A DNA stretch of 42,356 bases, taken from positions 1 to 42,356 of the forward strand of contig DAHUZE010000095.1 of assembly GCA_027306755.1 (NCBI GenBank), written 5' to 3'. This DNA comes from Acidimicrobiaceae bacterium (GTDB lineage Bacteria; Actinomycetota; Acidimicrobiia; Acidimicrobiales; RAAP-2). The notes under the pieces are model-generated. The model saw only the letters and a list, made by a program, of their open reading frames with translations, made no database searches and was not told the DNA's origin. A program made the position numbers and the translations under genes. Every line of letters begins with the position of its first letter. The first letter of the stretch is position 1. This document shows, piece after piece, positions 7,718 through 15,688 of the stretch.

Positions 7718-8074
7718 ATGCCCACGATCGACCCTGGCGCGACCTACGCCACGTTCATCAACACGTTCCGGTGCCGGCCCGGCGATCAGGACCGCGTTGT
7801 CGAGCTGAACATTGACATCATTGAGAACGTCGCCGTCCACCAGCCAGGGTTCATCTCCGCCACGGTGCATCGCAGCATCGACGGCACCCGGGTCATCAAC
7901 TACCTGCAGTGGGAAACCGCCCAGCACCTCGCTGCCATGCAACAATCGCCCGCTTTCGGACAGATCGCTCAGCAGCTTCGCGGACTCATCGAGTTCGACC
8001 CCCACCAATGCGAAGTCGTCCATACCGCCAGCCAAGTTGAGTCCCAGGGAGTGGTGTACGAGCGGGTGAGCTGA
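7718..8074 (+). CDS. Antibiotic biosynthesis monooxygenase (ABM) domain protein
   Basis: A 118-aa ferredoxin-like alpha/beta barrel protein. TYATFINTFRCRPGDQDRVVEL is the first strand and helix, HQPGFISATVHRSIDGTRVINYLQW is the central pair of strands with the W-containing motif, and AQHLAAMQQSPAF is the second helix. This is the ABM family of cofactor-independent quinol or polyphenol oxygenases, which act as dimers. ATG 7718 follows the globin stop by 11 bp. The ribosome binding site is weak (GAG). The true substrate is unknown; many such proteins detoxify quinones. Confidence 0.85.
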   Translation: MPTIDPGATYATFINTFRCRPGDQDRVVELNIDIIENVAVHQPGFISATVHRSIDGTRVINYLQWETAQHLAAMQQSPAFGQIAQQLRGLIEFDPHQCEVVHTASQVESQGVVYERVS

Positions 8075-8708
8075 AGGGAGGGGTCCCCCAGCGACGACAG
8101 CCACCGCGTCAACTTCAAGAAGCAGCTCCACAACGACTACTCGAGGAGGATCACGCCAGTACACCATGCTTGCCGGCACTACCGGACGCTGAACCCAGGA
8201 GGACCTGGACATGCACTTCGGCTCCTCACCAGGCTCCGCAAACGTGACGGCTTGAGCGAGAAGGACCTCGAGCCTCCGCCGCAAGTGGTTCGCCCGGCCC
8301 CGAGCGTGCCTACGCTCCTTCCTCGTACCGAAACCCTACGGCTGGGGCCCGCACTACGACGCCGAGGGCCATATCGCCCTGCACGCCGTCGACTCCGAGG
8401 GGTACGCCCGGTTACGCAACGATCCGGCGCTCACCCACCTGCGGGCAGGGCTATGCGGTCGAGCCGCTCACACAGCTGAGACATTGCTCCCGCGGCCTCG
8501 CCGGTTCCTGTCCCCGTTACCGCACCAGTCGGCGCCCGTTCGGCATCGTGTCGACGAAGGCTTGAGCGTGCCCGCATGGGATCGGCGTACGGGACAGGTC
8601 GGTATCGAATGGGAAGCGAGCACGGCTCGTTGGCGCCGCTCCCACGACCGTTCCCGAATGGCCCTGTCATGCACCGGACCTGGAACGGGCTTCGGCTGGG
8701 GTGTGGTG
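8075..8708. other. Low-coding stretch with a gene relic
   Basis: About 630 bp between the ABM gene and the convergent membrane-protein gene. Apart from the DUF6157-like relic at about 8283-8456, no frame on either strand has recognisable protein character or a convincing start. No RNA gene or clear terminator was seen. This fits the poor gene integrity of the whole left part of the window. Confidence 0.5.
8283..8456 (+). pseudogene. Relic of a DUF6157-family gene (C-terminal part)
   Basis: The frame beginning at 8283 reads KWFARPRACLRSFLVPKPYG, then WGPHYDAEGHIALHAVDSEG and YARLRNDPALTHLRA. This closely follows the C-terminal half of DUF6157 proteins, which carry a FxKGQxCLRxSPLxKRYGWGxHHDAEGR pattern. 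No start codon and none of the conserved N-terminal half could be found upstream, so only about 58 codons remain. DUF6157 proteins have no known function. Assignment is from memory of the family pattern. Confidence 0.5.
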
Positions 8709-9946
8709 TCAGGCCGGCCGATTGTTGGGAGACGGCACTCTTTCGGCGGCGTTGACGATGGTGGTGTTGGGAGCGTCAATTGCCAGAGGACCGCCGGGGA
8801 GGGGCACGAACCAGACGTGGAGTATGGGTGGTGTGCGCCGGTTGGACGAGCCGGCCGGGCAGGTCGGGTGCGAAGCCGTCAACTGGCCGACGACGAACAG
8901 GCTGCCGGTCTCGATGCACAGGTTGGTGTGGACGTGCCATTGGGTGAGGCAGCCGCCCGGAGTCGGGGCCGGGCCGCCGGGGTAACTGAGGTACATGGCG
9001 GCAGCGAGAACTGCTCCGTGTGGGGGGTTGGCGTACACGAGGGACTGGGGCGCTGCGGTGTCGAGCACGGGAGTACCACTGGCAGTGGCGCGGTAAGGTA
9101 ATAGGAGGGGTTGATGTAGTGCACCACCTTGGCGCCCGGGCGGGTCAGGGGGAGGTAGCCGGCGGCTTCTGCGGTGGCCAGGTCCTGGTACTTCCGGTCT
9201 GCTTGCCAGCTCTCGTCGACGAGGCGGACAGCCGCATTGTCCTGGGCCGTGGTGGGCTCGCTGTCACACGCGCTGGACTTGGCCATCTGCATTCCGGGAG
9301 CCATTTGCATGTCGGGTTCCGGCATGGTGATCGGCCCTGCCGGCGAGTTGGTGCTCAGCGTGACCGTTCTGGCATCCCTCGCCGTCGCCGCTGCCGGAGC
9401 GGGGCTCACCGACATGACCATTTCCGGGCCTCCAGCGACAAGGGCGAAGCTGAGCACGGTGGCGACGATGATCCCGAGGCTTGCCGTGGCCGAGATCGCA
9501 TGCCGGCGTTCGATTCGGCGGTCTTGGCGGGGGACGAGCATCCAGGCGCAGCCGGCAACTACCAGGAACTCGAGGACGATGCAGGCGAGGTCGCCGAACC
9601 CGGCAGGCTCGACCGACGAGGCTGCGGGCCCGACGATGTCGCCGACAGTGCGGGTGACGACATAGACAGCGACGACGCCCGTGTCGAGCACGACACCTGC
9701 CCAGCACACGACCCGAGAGGGTCGACAGACAGCTGCAACAGCGAAGGCGAACTGGCTCCAGGCCGTGGCAAGCATGGACACGCCGAAGAGCCAGTACTCA
9801 GCGAAGTGCTCCCCCGAGACGGCGAAGTGGATCACGGCGGTGGCGGCGCTCAAGGTAGCGAGCGACAGCATGATCACACGGCGCTCGCTCGGGCCGGGAT
9901 TCGCGGCTCGAGACGGCCCCCGACGTCCATCCTGGTCGCTAGGCAT
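8709..9946 (-). pseudogene. Frameshifted membrane protein with extracytoplasmic HVHTNLC domain
   Basis: The 5' frame (from 9946) encodes four or five membrane helices (about residues 24-180, such as LATLSAATAVIHFAVSG and GIIVATVLSFALVAG). A Met/Pro-rich linker with repeated MQMA follows, then the domain start KVVHYINPSYY. Near 9085-9095 the protein character moves to another frame, which carries LDTAAPQSLVYANP, GGCLTQWHVHTNLCIETGS and ILHVWFVPLPGGPLA and ends at 8709. Together they match a widespread uncharacterised domain with an LTQWHVHxNLC motif. A single missing base after YYLTA restores the frame. The His/Cys/Met-rich character suggests metal binding, possibly copper, but no function is established. 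It could be a sequencing error in an otherwise intact gene. Confidence 0.65.
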
Positions 9947-10135
9947 GCTGCCATCCGAGACCGAACAAGGTGCTCAAGGGGACGAGCGTCACGTGCTGTG
10001 AATGCTGGACGCTGATGACGTCAAGCTCGCGGGTAGGTATCACTTTGCCGGCTCTACGCGACCAGACAGGTCGGGGGTTTCAGGTCGGAGGACAACGGCC
10101 AGTCGGGTCATGGTCGCGCTGGTTGGCGAACATGG

Positions 10136-10723
10136 CTATGCGGATGTGACGAGGACGGCGACCATGACCAGCCACGCTGTGACGCCGAGGTAGAACATGC
10201 GCTCTGCGAGCCCGAACTTCGTCGCGCCTGCCCGGCGGCCGAGGGCCATGACCACCAGGCAGACCAGCATCGCTGCCGCCAGCACGGCGCTGGTCGCTCC
10301 GAACTCCCCGCGGATGTGATCGTGGCCGACCATGCGAGGAAGGTTGACTGCCGCGAGGGCCACGGCGACGAAGGCGCACATGGCCAGTTGACCGTGATGA
10401 CGTCCGGTGTCGCTGCGTTCGGCGCCGGGGGCGTCCATGGGGAACCAGCTGATCGCGGCTCGTGACGCGGCGAACACGCAACAGAGGAGGACTACCAGGC
10501 TGCTCAGTCGAGGCAGGGCGGCGATACCGATGGCTGCGCCGGCGCCAGCGAGTCCGTAGGCGAGCGTCTGCACCCGGTAGCCGGCCTTGAACCTGGTGAT
10601 GCCGTACTGGCTGACGGGGTTGCGCAGCGGCGAGAGCCCGGTCGGCAGCAGGTGCAACACCACCAGGGCGGCAACTCCGATCGAGACGCCCGAGGCGATC
10701 AGCGCGACGCCGGCGTCTCTCAT
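10136..10723 (-). CDS. DUF998-family membrane protein
   Basis: A 195-aa protein with about six hydrophobic helices. Family features are LSPLRNPVSQYGITRFKAGY after the first helix, FAASRAAISWFPMDAPGAE in the middle and a histidine pair in TGRHHGQLAM before the fourth helix. These match DUF998, a family of six-helix membrane proteins of unknown function. The gene starts 18 bp after the DUF3089 lipoprotein gene on the same strand, so the two probably share one transcript driven from the MarR-linked promoter near 11944. Confidence 0.82.
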   Translation of the reverse strand: MRDAGVALIASGVSIGVAALVVLHLLPTGLSPLRNPVSQYGITRFKAGYRVQTLAYGLAGAGAAIGIAALPRLSSLVVLLCCVFAASRAAISWFPMDAPGAERSDTGRHHGQLAMCAFVAVALAAVNLPRMVGHDHIRGEFGATSAVLAAAMLVCLVVMALGRRAGATKFGLAERMFYLGVTAWLVMVAVLVTSA

Positions 10724-10741
10724 CCCTCGCCCTGGCCCGGC

Positions 10742-11944
10742 TCAGCGACGGCTCGCATAGGTGGCCTCTGCGGCCCGCACGTCTTGGACCAGGTTGCCCA
10801 GGGCCAGGTTGACGTCGTCGAGGTGGTAGCCCCAGGCCGGGCCGAGGGACTCGGTGACCACCGGCCGGCCGGCGGAGGCGAGGGTGTCGACCTGCAGCCA
10901 GGTGGCCCCGCCCTCGCTGCGGCAGGTGGCTGAGTACAGGTCGGGGTAGGTGACCCAGTGCGTGGTGACCGGTGGGGGCGGGGGGGTCGACTGGGCTCGG
11001 AGGAAGTAGGGGTCCAGGACGGCGCTGCCACCGCCGATGGCGGCCGGGTTCACGCAGGCGACCCGCACGCCCTCGGTTGCTGTCTGCCCCGATTGGAGGC
11101 TGACACCTTGGCCGGGCCGGCCGAACTCCGAGTCGGCCGGAGGCTGCGAGGAAAAGCTGGAGTAGGCGATGACACATCCGGTCTGGGCTTTTGCCGTGCA
11201 GAGCGAAAGGTGGCGGAAGGTCGCCCCCACCGTCTTGCCTGCCGGTACGGTGACGTTGCCGCCGGCCAGGATGGCCATGACCGTCCGTCCCCGCAGGGCG
11301 GGGTCGTTGTCGACCTGGGAGGAGAGCAGCCTGATGAGCATGGCCGCTCCCTGGGAGTGGCCGATGAAGACGATGGGCCGGCCGTGGTTGTCATGCGCCA
11401 GGTAGTCCTCCCACGCCGACAGCACGCTGTCGTAGGCGACCGTATCGGCTCGGGGGTCGGACCCGAGACCCTTGGCCAGGGACGCCTCGGTGCGCTGGCG
11501 GTACATCGGCGCCCACACCCGACAGACCTGGGAGAACCTGGACGCCTGGGCTTCGGCGGCCGCGCGTTCGCCTGGCTGTATCTCCAGGCTGGCGTTGTGG
11601 GACGGCTGCATGCTGACGGTGGGATAGACATAAAAGCAGTCGAAGGCTGACGAGCGGTCGACCGGGGGGCTCTCGACGCTCCGGGGACCAGATGCAGGAA
11701 CCGCCGTGGCGCTGAGGTTGGCGGTGCAGGGGTCGTCGGCTTGACCTGGTCGACACAGCCACACCGTCCGCGCCTGCCTGGATCGGACCACCGTGTTCGG
11801 GGCCACCGATGCCGACGACTGGCTCGTCGAGGATGCCGTCGACCCGCAGGCGCCCAGGACCGTGGCAACGACGGCGAGCGCGAGTGCCGAGGCGAAGGAC
11901 GGCTTCCGTCCCCCTCGCCTGCAGGATAAGCAACCTAGTTGCAT
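10742..11944 (-). CDS. DUF3089 lipoprotein, alpha/beta-hydrolase fold
   Basis: A 400-aa secreted hydrolase-like protein. From ATG 11944 it has a short basic N-region, a hydrophobic stretch (SALALAVVATVLGAC) and a lipobox with Cys33, so it is probably a lipoprotein. The DUF3089 domain shows FDCFYVYPTVS, the nucleophile elbow GHSQGA, and a late histidine segment near WGYHLDDVNLALGNLV. Such proteins are lipase- or esterase-like. A longer frame to 11980 exists but would cross the MarR start, so 11944 was chosen. It is divergent from a MarR gene only 20 bp away, which suggests control by that regulator. The substrate is unknown. Confidence 0.85.
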   Translation of the reverse strand: MQLGCLSCRRGGRKPSFASALALAVVATVLGACGSTASSTSQSSASVAPNTVVRSRQARTVWLCRPGQADDPCTANLSATAVPASGPRSVESPPVDRSSAFDCFYVYPTVSMQPSHNASLEIQPGERAAAEAQASRFSQVCRVWAPMYRQRTEASLAKGLGSDPRADTVAYDSVLSAWEDYLAHDNHGRPIVFIGHSQGAAMLIRLLSSQVDNDPALRGRTVMAILAGGNVTVPAGKTVGATFRHLSLCTAKAQTGCVIAYSSFSSQPPADSEFGRPGQGVSLQSGQTATEGVRVACVNPAAIGGGSAVLDPYFLRAQSTPPPPPVTTHWVTYPDLYSATCRSEGGATWLQVDTLASAGRPVVTESLGPAWGYHLDDVNLALGNLVQDVRAAEATYASRR

Positions 11945-11956
11945 AGCTTGTAGTAT
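11930..11956. promoter_or_regulatory. Divergent promoter/operator between the DUF3089 and marR genes
   Basis: An inverted repeat GCAAC-CTA-GTTGC (11930-11942) lies over the start of the lipoprotein gene. A TAGTAT hexamer (11951-11956) lies 9 bp before the GTG start of marR, where it would serve as a -10 box for a leaderless or nearly leaderless transcript. A MarR dimer on the dyad could block both directions. No matching -35 was identified. Confidence 0.4.
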
Positions 11957-11964
11957 CGTGACCT

Positions 11965-12483
11965 GTGGCCCCGGAGTCAAGTTCCCCGTACCGCTTCGGC
12001 GACCTGCTCGCCCTAGCTCGTCAGAGCTGGGTGAGCCAGATGGCGAGCGGCCTGGCCGAACTGGGCTACCTCGACTACCGCCGCAGTGACGCAGCCGTCA
12101 TGCGGCTCCTGCAACGGGGGCCCCTGTCGATCGGCCGCCTCGGCGAGGCCCTCGCCGTCACCCGCCAGGCTGCCCGCAAGGTGGCAGACGGGCTGGAGCG
12201 CCGCGACCTCGCGGTGACCGCACGCGACGAGCAGGACTCCCGGCAGGTCAACATCGTGCTCACCCCCGAAGGTGAGGCCTACGCCCGGGCTGTCGTCGCA
12301 GTGATCGACCGTCTCAACGAAGAGCTTCGCCAGCGCGTGGACCCAGACCAGCTCATGGCCGCCGATGCCGTGCTGCGTGCGGTCCTCGACGACAATCGGT
12401 CGCGCCAACGCGCCGACCGGCTGGTGCCACGCTCCCTTCACTCGACGGAGGCAATGCCCACCGAGCCCGGAGCACCGCCATGA
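11965..12483 (+). CDS. MarR-family transcriptional regulator
   Basis: A 172-aa regulator. The winged helix (about residues 35-110) has DAAVMRLLQRGPLSIGRLGE, the recognition helix in ALAVTRQAARKVADGLERR, and the wing ARDEQDSRQVNIVLTPEGEA with the conserved DxR pair. The flanking helices form the dimer interface, and the last 20 residues are a disordered tail. The start is GTG at 11965 with a -10-like TAGTAT just upstream and no ribosome binding site, so a leaderless mRNA is likely. It is divergent from the DUF3089/DUF998 pair, its probable target. The ligand is unknown. Confidence 0.9.
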   Translation: MAPESSSPYRFGDLLALARQSWVSQMASGLAELGYLDYRRSDAAVMRLLQRGPLSIGRLGEALAVTRQAARKVADGLERRDLAVTARDEQDSRQVNIVLTPEGEAYARAVVAVIDRLNEELRQRVDPDQLMAADAVLRAVLDDNRSRQRADRLVPRSLHSTEAMPTEPGAPP

Positions 12484-12811
12484 AAGAGGCCGGTCGACAG
12501 TCCCAAATGACGAACCCTCGATGGCCATCATCCAGAACCCATACTTCCTGGGCGCGGCCGTTTCCCGTAACACCCGCCCGGTGACGTTTCCCGATCACCT
12601 CCCCTATACGGGGCACCGGTGGTGGATACGGGCGACTCCGAAGATCGGCACCGCGGTGTCGATCTGACCACGCCGTGGTCGTGCGCAGCCCTCAACCAAC
12701 TGCGGCCGGCGGCGGCAACAGCGACCGGCAGCCCGGTCGCCGGTCAGCAGCACATTCAGCGCCCTCGAGGTGCCGAAGACTCCGAGCGGCATTGATCAGG
12801 GCAGCTGCATG

Positions 12812-12841
12812 GCGCTGCATAGGGCATGCCCTGTGCAGCGC
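12812..12841. repeat. Near-perfect 30-bp palindrome with an extra half-copy
   Basis: The two 15-base arms pair at 14 of 15 positions around GGGCATGCCC; the single mismatch (T at 12820, G at 12833) would still pair as G-U in RNA. Its half-element CTGCATAGGGCA recurs inverted at about 12915-12926. The palindrome is not next to any gene end, so a terminator is unlikely. A recombinase or integrase site, a replication-linked palindrome or an element end are possible. Confidence 0.6.
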
Positions 12842-12966
12842 TCGCACGCCGCCCACCTCGATGCGCGAAACGCCCGCATGTCGCCCCGCTCATGCCCTGG
12901 CGCGCCGCCTTTTTGCCCTATGCAGGAGTTGAGTAGGACCCCACAAACTCGCCCCATAAACGACAA

Positions 12967-12996
12967 GCCGCCGACCCAAACCTGCTGGTCAGCGGC
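12967..12996 (-). terminator. Second hairpin downstream of the initiator tRNA
   Basis: A stem of ten pairs with one mismatch (GCCGCCGACC against GGTCAGCGGC) and a ten-base loop lies about 40 bp beyond the tRNA 3' end on the tRNA strand. There is no strong T-run after it. It may act as a back-up terminator or protect the 3' end. Confidence 0.35.
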
Positions 12997-13013
12997 CTGT
13001 GCATATGCAAAGA

Positions 13014-13028
13014 GGCGCGAAAAGCGCC
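13014..13028 (-). terminator. Hairpin terminator of the initiator tRNA
   Basis: Reading on the minus strand, the tRNA CCA end is followed after a few bases by GGCGC-TTTTC-GCGCC and then TCTTTG. The short GC stem with a U-rich tail is a plausible intrinsic terminator placed directly behind the tRNA. Confidence 0.55.
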
Positions 13029-13034
13029 GATACT

Positions 13035-13111
<77 letters not shown>

Positions 13112-13196
13112 GCGGTATGGTCAGGATACCAGGCCCCTCGAATGGAGCGCCAGTGCGCGCGGCGGCCCGGCTGGGCGCCGTTCGCCCGGCCGGCAC

Positions 13197-13574
13197 TCAG
13201 GCGGGCCCTTCCACGTTGATCGTGGGCACCCCACGCCCGGCCCGCACCACCACCAGCTCGCTGTCAGTGTCCCCGGGATTCGATTCGCGATGGATGGCAC
13301 CCGGCGGGACGTGGAGGAAGGTCCCGACACCGGCGTCGATCACCGCACGGCCACCCTGGCCGGACTCCATCCGCAAGGAACCGACCGCCACGTAGATCGA
13401 CGTCTCGTACCCGCCGTGGTGGTGCCACCCGGAGGCCGCCCCAGGTGCCGTCCGAACCAGGCCGGCCCACATCCCGTCCACCGCGAATGCCTCTTCCCGC
13501 ACGATCCCCGAAGTCGGGTCCGCCCCTACCCGGGCCTCGGGCGGGACCCCCCGGACCGGATGGTCTGCTGACAT
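13197..13574 (-). CDS. Cupin-domain protein
   Basis: A small (125-aa) single-domain cupin. Cupin motif 1 is seen in SGWHHHGGYETSIYVAVGSLRM, with three histidines and a glutamate as metal ligands, and motif 2 in GTFLHVPPGAIHRESNPG with the second histidine. The N-terminus starts MSADHPVRGVPPEARVG. Stand-alone cupins of this type bind a metal and act as small dioxygenases, isomerases or sensors; the substrate is unknown. It lies between the initiator tRNA and the divergent amino-acid transporter locus, with 85 bp between its start and the tRNA-distal side cluster of open frames, and has no clear operon partner. Confidence 0.85.
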   Translation of the reverse strand: MSADHPVRGVPPEARVGADPTSGIVREEAFAVDGMWAGLVRTAPGAASGWHHHGGYETSIYVAVGSLRMESGQGGRAVIDAGVGTFLHVPPGAIHRESNPGDTDSELVVVRAGRGVPTINVEGPA

Positions 13575-13706
13575 AGGCGCAGCTTACGAGCACGGTGGAT
13601 AGGCGACCAGCCCGATCGAGATTCGAAAGGCGTCGTGCTACCATTTCCTGCCCGAACGACCGCGGAGAACGAGCAGCGTCGACGGGACCGACCCGGGAGT
13701 GCAGCA

Positions 13707-14656
13707 ATGCGTCGTACGAAGGTGCTTGTCGCGGCCGTCCTGTCATCGGTCGCACCCTTGGGCCTCATGTCCAGCGCGGGAGCGGCCCCAGGCGGGGTCA
13801 TCGCCCGGCACTCTGCTGGCCGTCCGGCGCTGGCCGCCGATCGAGCGGTATCCACCGCTCCATACCCCTCGCTGGCCACGTGCCGCGGCAGAGTCAAGCA
13901 CCAGACGTACCAGAGCGGCGTGCTGACCGTTGCCACCGACAACCCGGCGTACGCCCCGTGGTTCGAGCACAACACCCCTTCCAATGGCAAGGGGTTCGAA
14001 TCGGCCGTGGCCTACGCGGTCGCTTCGCTGCTCGGCTTCAAGAAGAGCCAGGTCAAGTGGGTGACCGAAACATTCAACAACAGCTACGCCCCCGGTCCCA
14101 AGGCGTTCGACTTCGACATCAACGAGGTCTCGATCACCCCGGCCCGGGCGAAGGCGGTCACCTTCTCCGTCCCCTACTACAAACCTTCTCCGTCCCCTAC
14201 TACAAGACGACGCAGTCCATCGTGGCGCTCAAGTCGAACCCGATCGTCAAGCACCACACACCGGCCGCACTGAAGACCTACCTCTACGGTGACCAGATCG
14301 GCACCACGGGCCTCGCCTACATCAACAGCGCCATCCATCCGACGCGGTCTCCGCGGGTCTTCAACACCCTGGACGAGTCCGTTGCCGCCCTCCAGACCAA
14401 GCAGGTGGACGCCCTCGTGGTGGACACGCCGGACGGTCAGTACATGGCGACCACACAGGTCAAGCACGGCGTGCAGGTCGGGCAGTTCCCCACCGCCAAC
14501 GCAGGCACAAAGTACGGGCTGCTGTTCAAGAAGGGCAACCCCCTGGTGTCGTGCGTGGACTCCGCCGTGACGGTCATGTCGAAGAACGGTGGTCTGGCCA
14601 AGCTGCAGAAGAAGTACCTTGCCGTCTACGACGACATCGCCAAGCTGAAGCCGTAG
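13707..14656 (+). pseudogene. Amino-acid ABC transporter substrate-binding protein, frameshifted by a duplication
   Basis: A family-3 solute-binding protein. From ATG 13707 (GGAG 8-9 bp upstream) there is a signal peptide (KVLVAAVLSSVAPLGLMSSAGA), then GVLTVATDNPAYAPWFE, the SAVAYAVASLLGF region and FDFDINEVSITPARAKAVTFSVPYY. At 14160-14205 a 23-bp segment is present twice in tandem, which shifts the frame. The other frame then continues with YKTTQSIVALKSNP through KQVDALVVDTPDGQYMATTQ to KYLAVYDDIAKLKP. Removing one copy restores a complete protein of about 308 aa. The permease gene starts 7 bp downstream. As written the protein would be truncated after about 160 native residues, so the transporter would lack its binding protein unless the duplication is an error or reverts. 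Confidence 0.85.
14160..14205 (+). repeat. 23-bp perfect tandem duplication inside the binding-protein gene
   Basis: Two identical 23-bp copies (14160-14182 and 14183-14205), each beginning ACCTTCTCCG and ending CTACTACAA, lie head to tail. Because 23 is not a multiple of three, the duplication alone explains the frame change in the gene. Slipped-strand replication or an assembly artefact could create it. Confidence 0.95.
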
Positions 14657-14662
14657 CCGCTG

Positions 14663-15688
14663 GTGGGCAGGACCTCCCGCCGGAGTTCCGAGACCGTGGC
14701 CCAGCCCGGGGTAGCCCAGCCCGGGGTAGCCCAGCCCGGCGTGGCCCAGCCCGGCGTGACCCAGCCCGGCGCGAGCCAGCCGGGTCCGCTCGCGGTAGCC
14801 GGAGCCGATCCCGGGTCGCCCGACGGCGAGCTGCCCATCTCGCTCTTCTCCAGCCACAGGCCCCGACTACGGGGCCGGGCCGGCACCGTCGCCAGCACCC
14901 TCTCCACCGTGGCGATGATCGGACTGATCGTGGCCCTGGTCGCCTCCAATGCCGCCGGGCCGTTCCGCAACGGCTTCCTCAACCTGCACCAGATGTGGAT
15001 CGCCTTCGTCGGGGACCCGTCCCGGGGGATCCTGTCGGTGGGGAAGGGTTTCGTGCTCAACATCTGGCTCTCGCTCGTGTGCGAAGCCATCGTGCTGGTG
15101 CTAGCGCTCGGCATCGCCAGCCTGCGGCTCACCCGGGAGCCGGTGCTGCTCCCGTTCCGCGCCCTCGCCATCGCCTACACGGACTTCGCCCGGGGCGTCC
15201 CGGTGATCCTGGTCATGCTGTGGGTGGGCTTCGGCGTGCCGTCCCTCAACCTCCGGGGCGTGTCGTCCCAGTCTCCCGTCGTGTACGCCGGCTTCGTCCT
15301 CGTGTTCTCATACAGCGCCTACGTGGCCGAGGTCTACCGCGCCGGCCTGCTCTCGGTGCCCCGGGCCCAGATCCAGGCAGCCCGTAGCCTTGGGCTGAGC
15401 TCTCGCACCACCCTCTACCGGGTCGTGCTCCCTCAGGCGGTCCGTAACGTGCTGCCGGCCCTGCTCAACGACTTCACGTCGCTACAGAAGGACACGGCCA
15501 TCGTCTCCACCCTGGGCGTGGCCGAAGCCGTGCACTCCGCCCAGATAGCCGGCGGTGTGGAGTTCAACTACTCGGGCTTCACCATTGCCTCGATCCTGTT
15601 CCTCCTCATCACCATCCCGCTGACCCGTTACACCGATCGGATCATGAACAGGGACCGGAACCGCCGGCTGGCGGGCACGACGGCATGA
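14663..15688 (+). CDS. Polar amino-acid ABC transporter permease (HisM/GlnP type)
   Basis: A 341-aa inner-membrane permease. The N-terminal 60 residues are repeat-rich and hydrophilic (AQPG units). The HisM-like core follows with about six helices; GKGFVLNIWLSLVCEAIVLVLAL and FRALAIAYTDFARGVPVILVM are the first conserved blocks. The EAA loop that contacts the ATPase is AARSLGLSSRTTLYRVVLPQA. The tail SLQKDTAIVSTLGVAEAV is typical of the family. It may start at GTG 14663, 7 bp after the binding-protein stop, but any of several GTG codons in the repeat could serve instead. The stop overlaps the ATPase start by 4 nt. It would form a homodimeric channel for import of a polar amino acid. Confidence 0.9.
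   Translation: MGRTSRRSSETVAQPGVAQPGVAQPGVAQPGVTQPGASQPGPLAVAGADPGSPDGELPISLFSSHRPRLRGRAGTVASTLSTVAMIGLIVALVASNAAGPFRNGFLNLHQMWIAFVGDPSRGILSVGKGFVLNIWLSLVCEAIVLVLALGIASLRLTREPVLLPFRALAIAYTDFARGVPVILVMLWVGFGVPSLNLRGVSSQSPVVYAGFVLVFSYSAYVAEVYRAGLLSVPRAQIQAARSLGLSSRTTLYRVVLPQAVRNVLPALLNDFTSLQKDTAIVSTLGVAEAVHSAQIAGGVEFNYSGFTIASILFLLITIPLTRYTDRIMNRDRNRRLAGTTA
14696..14785 (+). repeat. 15-bp tandem repeat coding for VAQPG-like units
   Basis: Six head-to-tail 15-bp units, roughly GTRGCCCAGCCCGGS, code for VAQPG four times, then VTQPG and ASQPG, at residues 12-41 of the permease frame. The first copies are nearly identical and the last is more diverged. Copy number may vary between strains, but every change would keep the frame. 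Confidence 0.9.

Larger units (their letters stand above)
12484..13034. other. Gene-free, palindrome-rich stretch before the initiator tRNA
   Basis: About 550 bp without a convincing gene. GTTTCCCG occurs twice in direct orientation near 12570-12600. A near-perfect 30-bp palindrome lies at 12812-12841, and a third copy of its half-element (TGCCCTATGCAG) lies near 12915-12926. Two hairpins follow the tRNA on its strand. Short open frames on both strands have no recognisable domains. The stretch may hold mobile-element ends or an integration scar. Confidence 0.5.

Noticed and set aside
12604..12792. Minus-strand frame with FGTSRALNVLLTGDRAAG as a possible transposase fragment
   Set aside because: No catalytic motif, no terminal repeats and no matching second fragment, so it was not called.
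14696..14785. Tandem repeat as a CRISPR array
   Set aside because: Units are contiguous 15-mers without spacers and keep a reading frame; there are no cas genes nearby.
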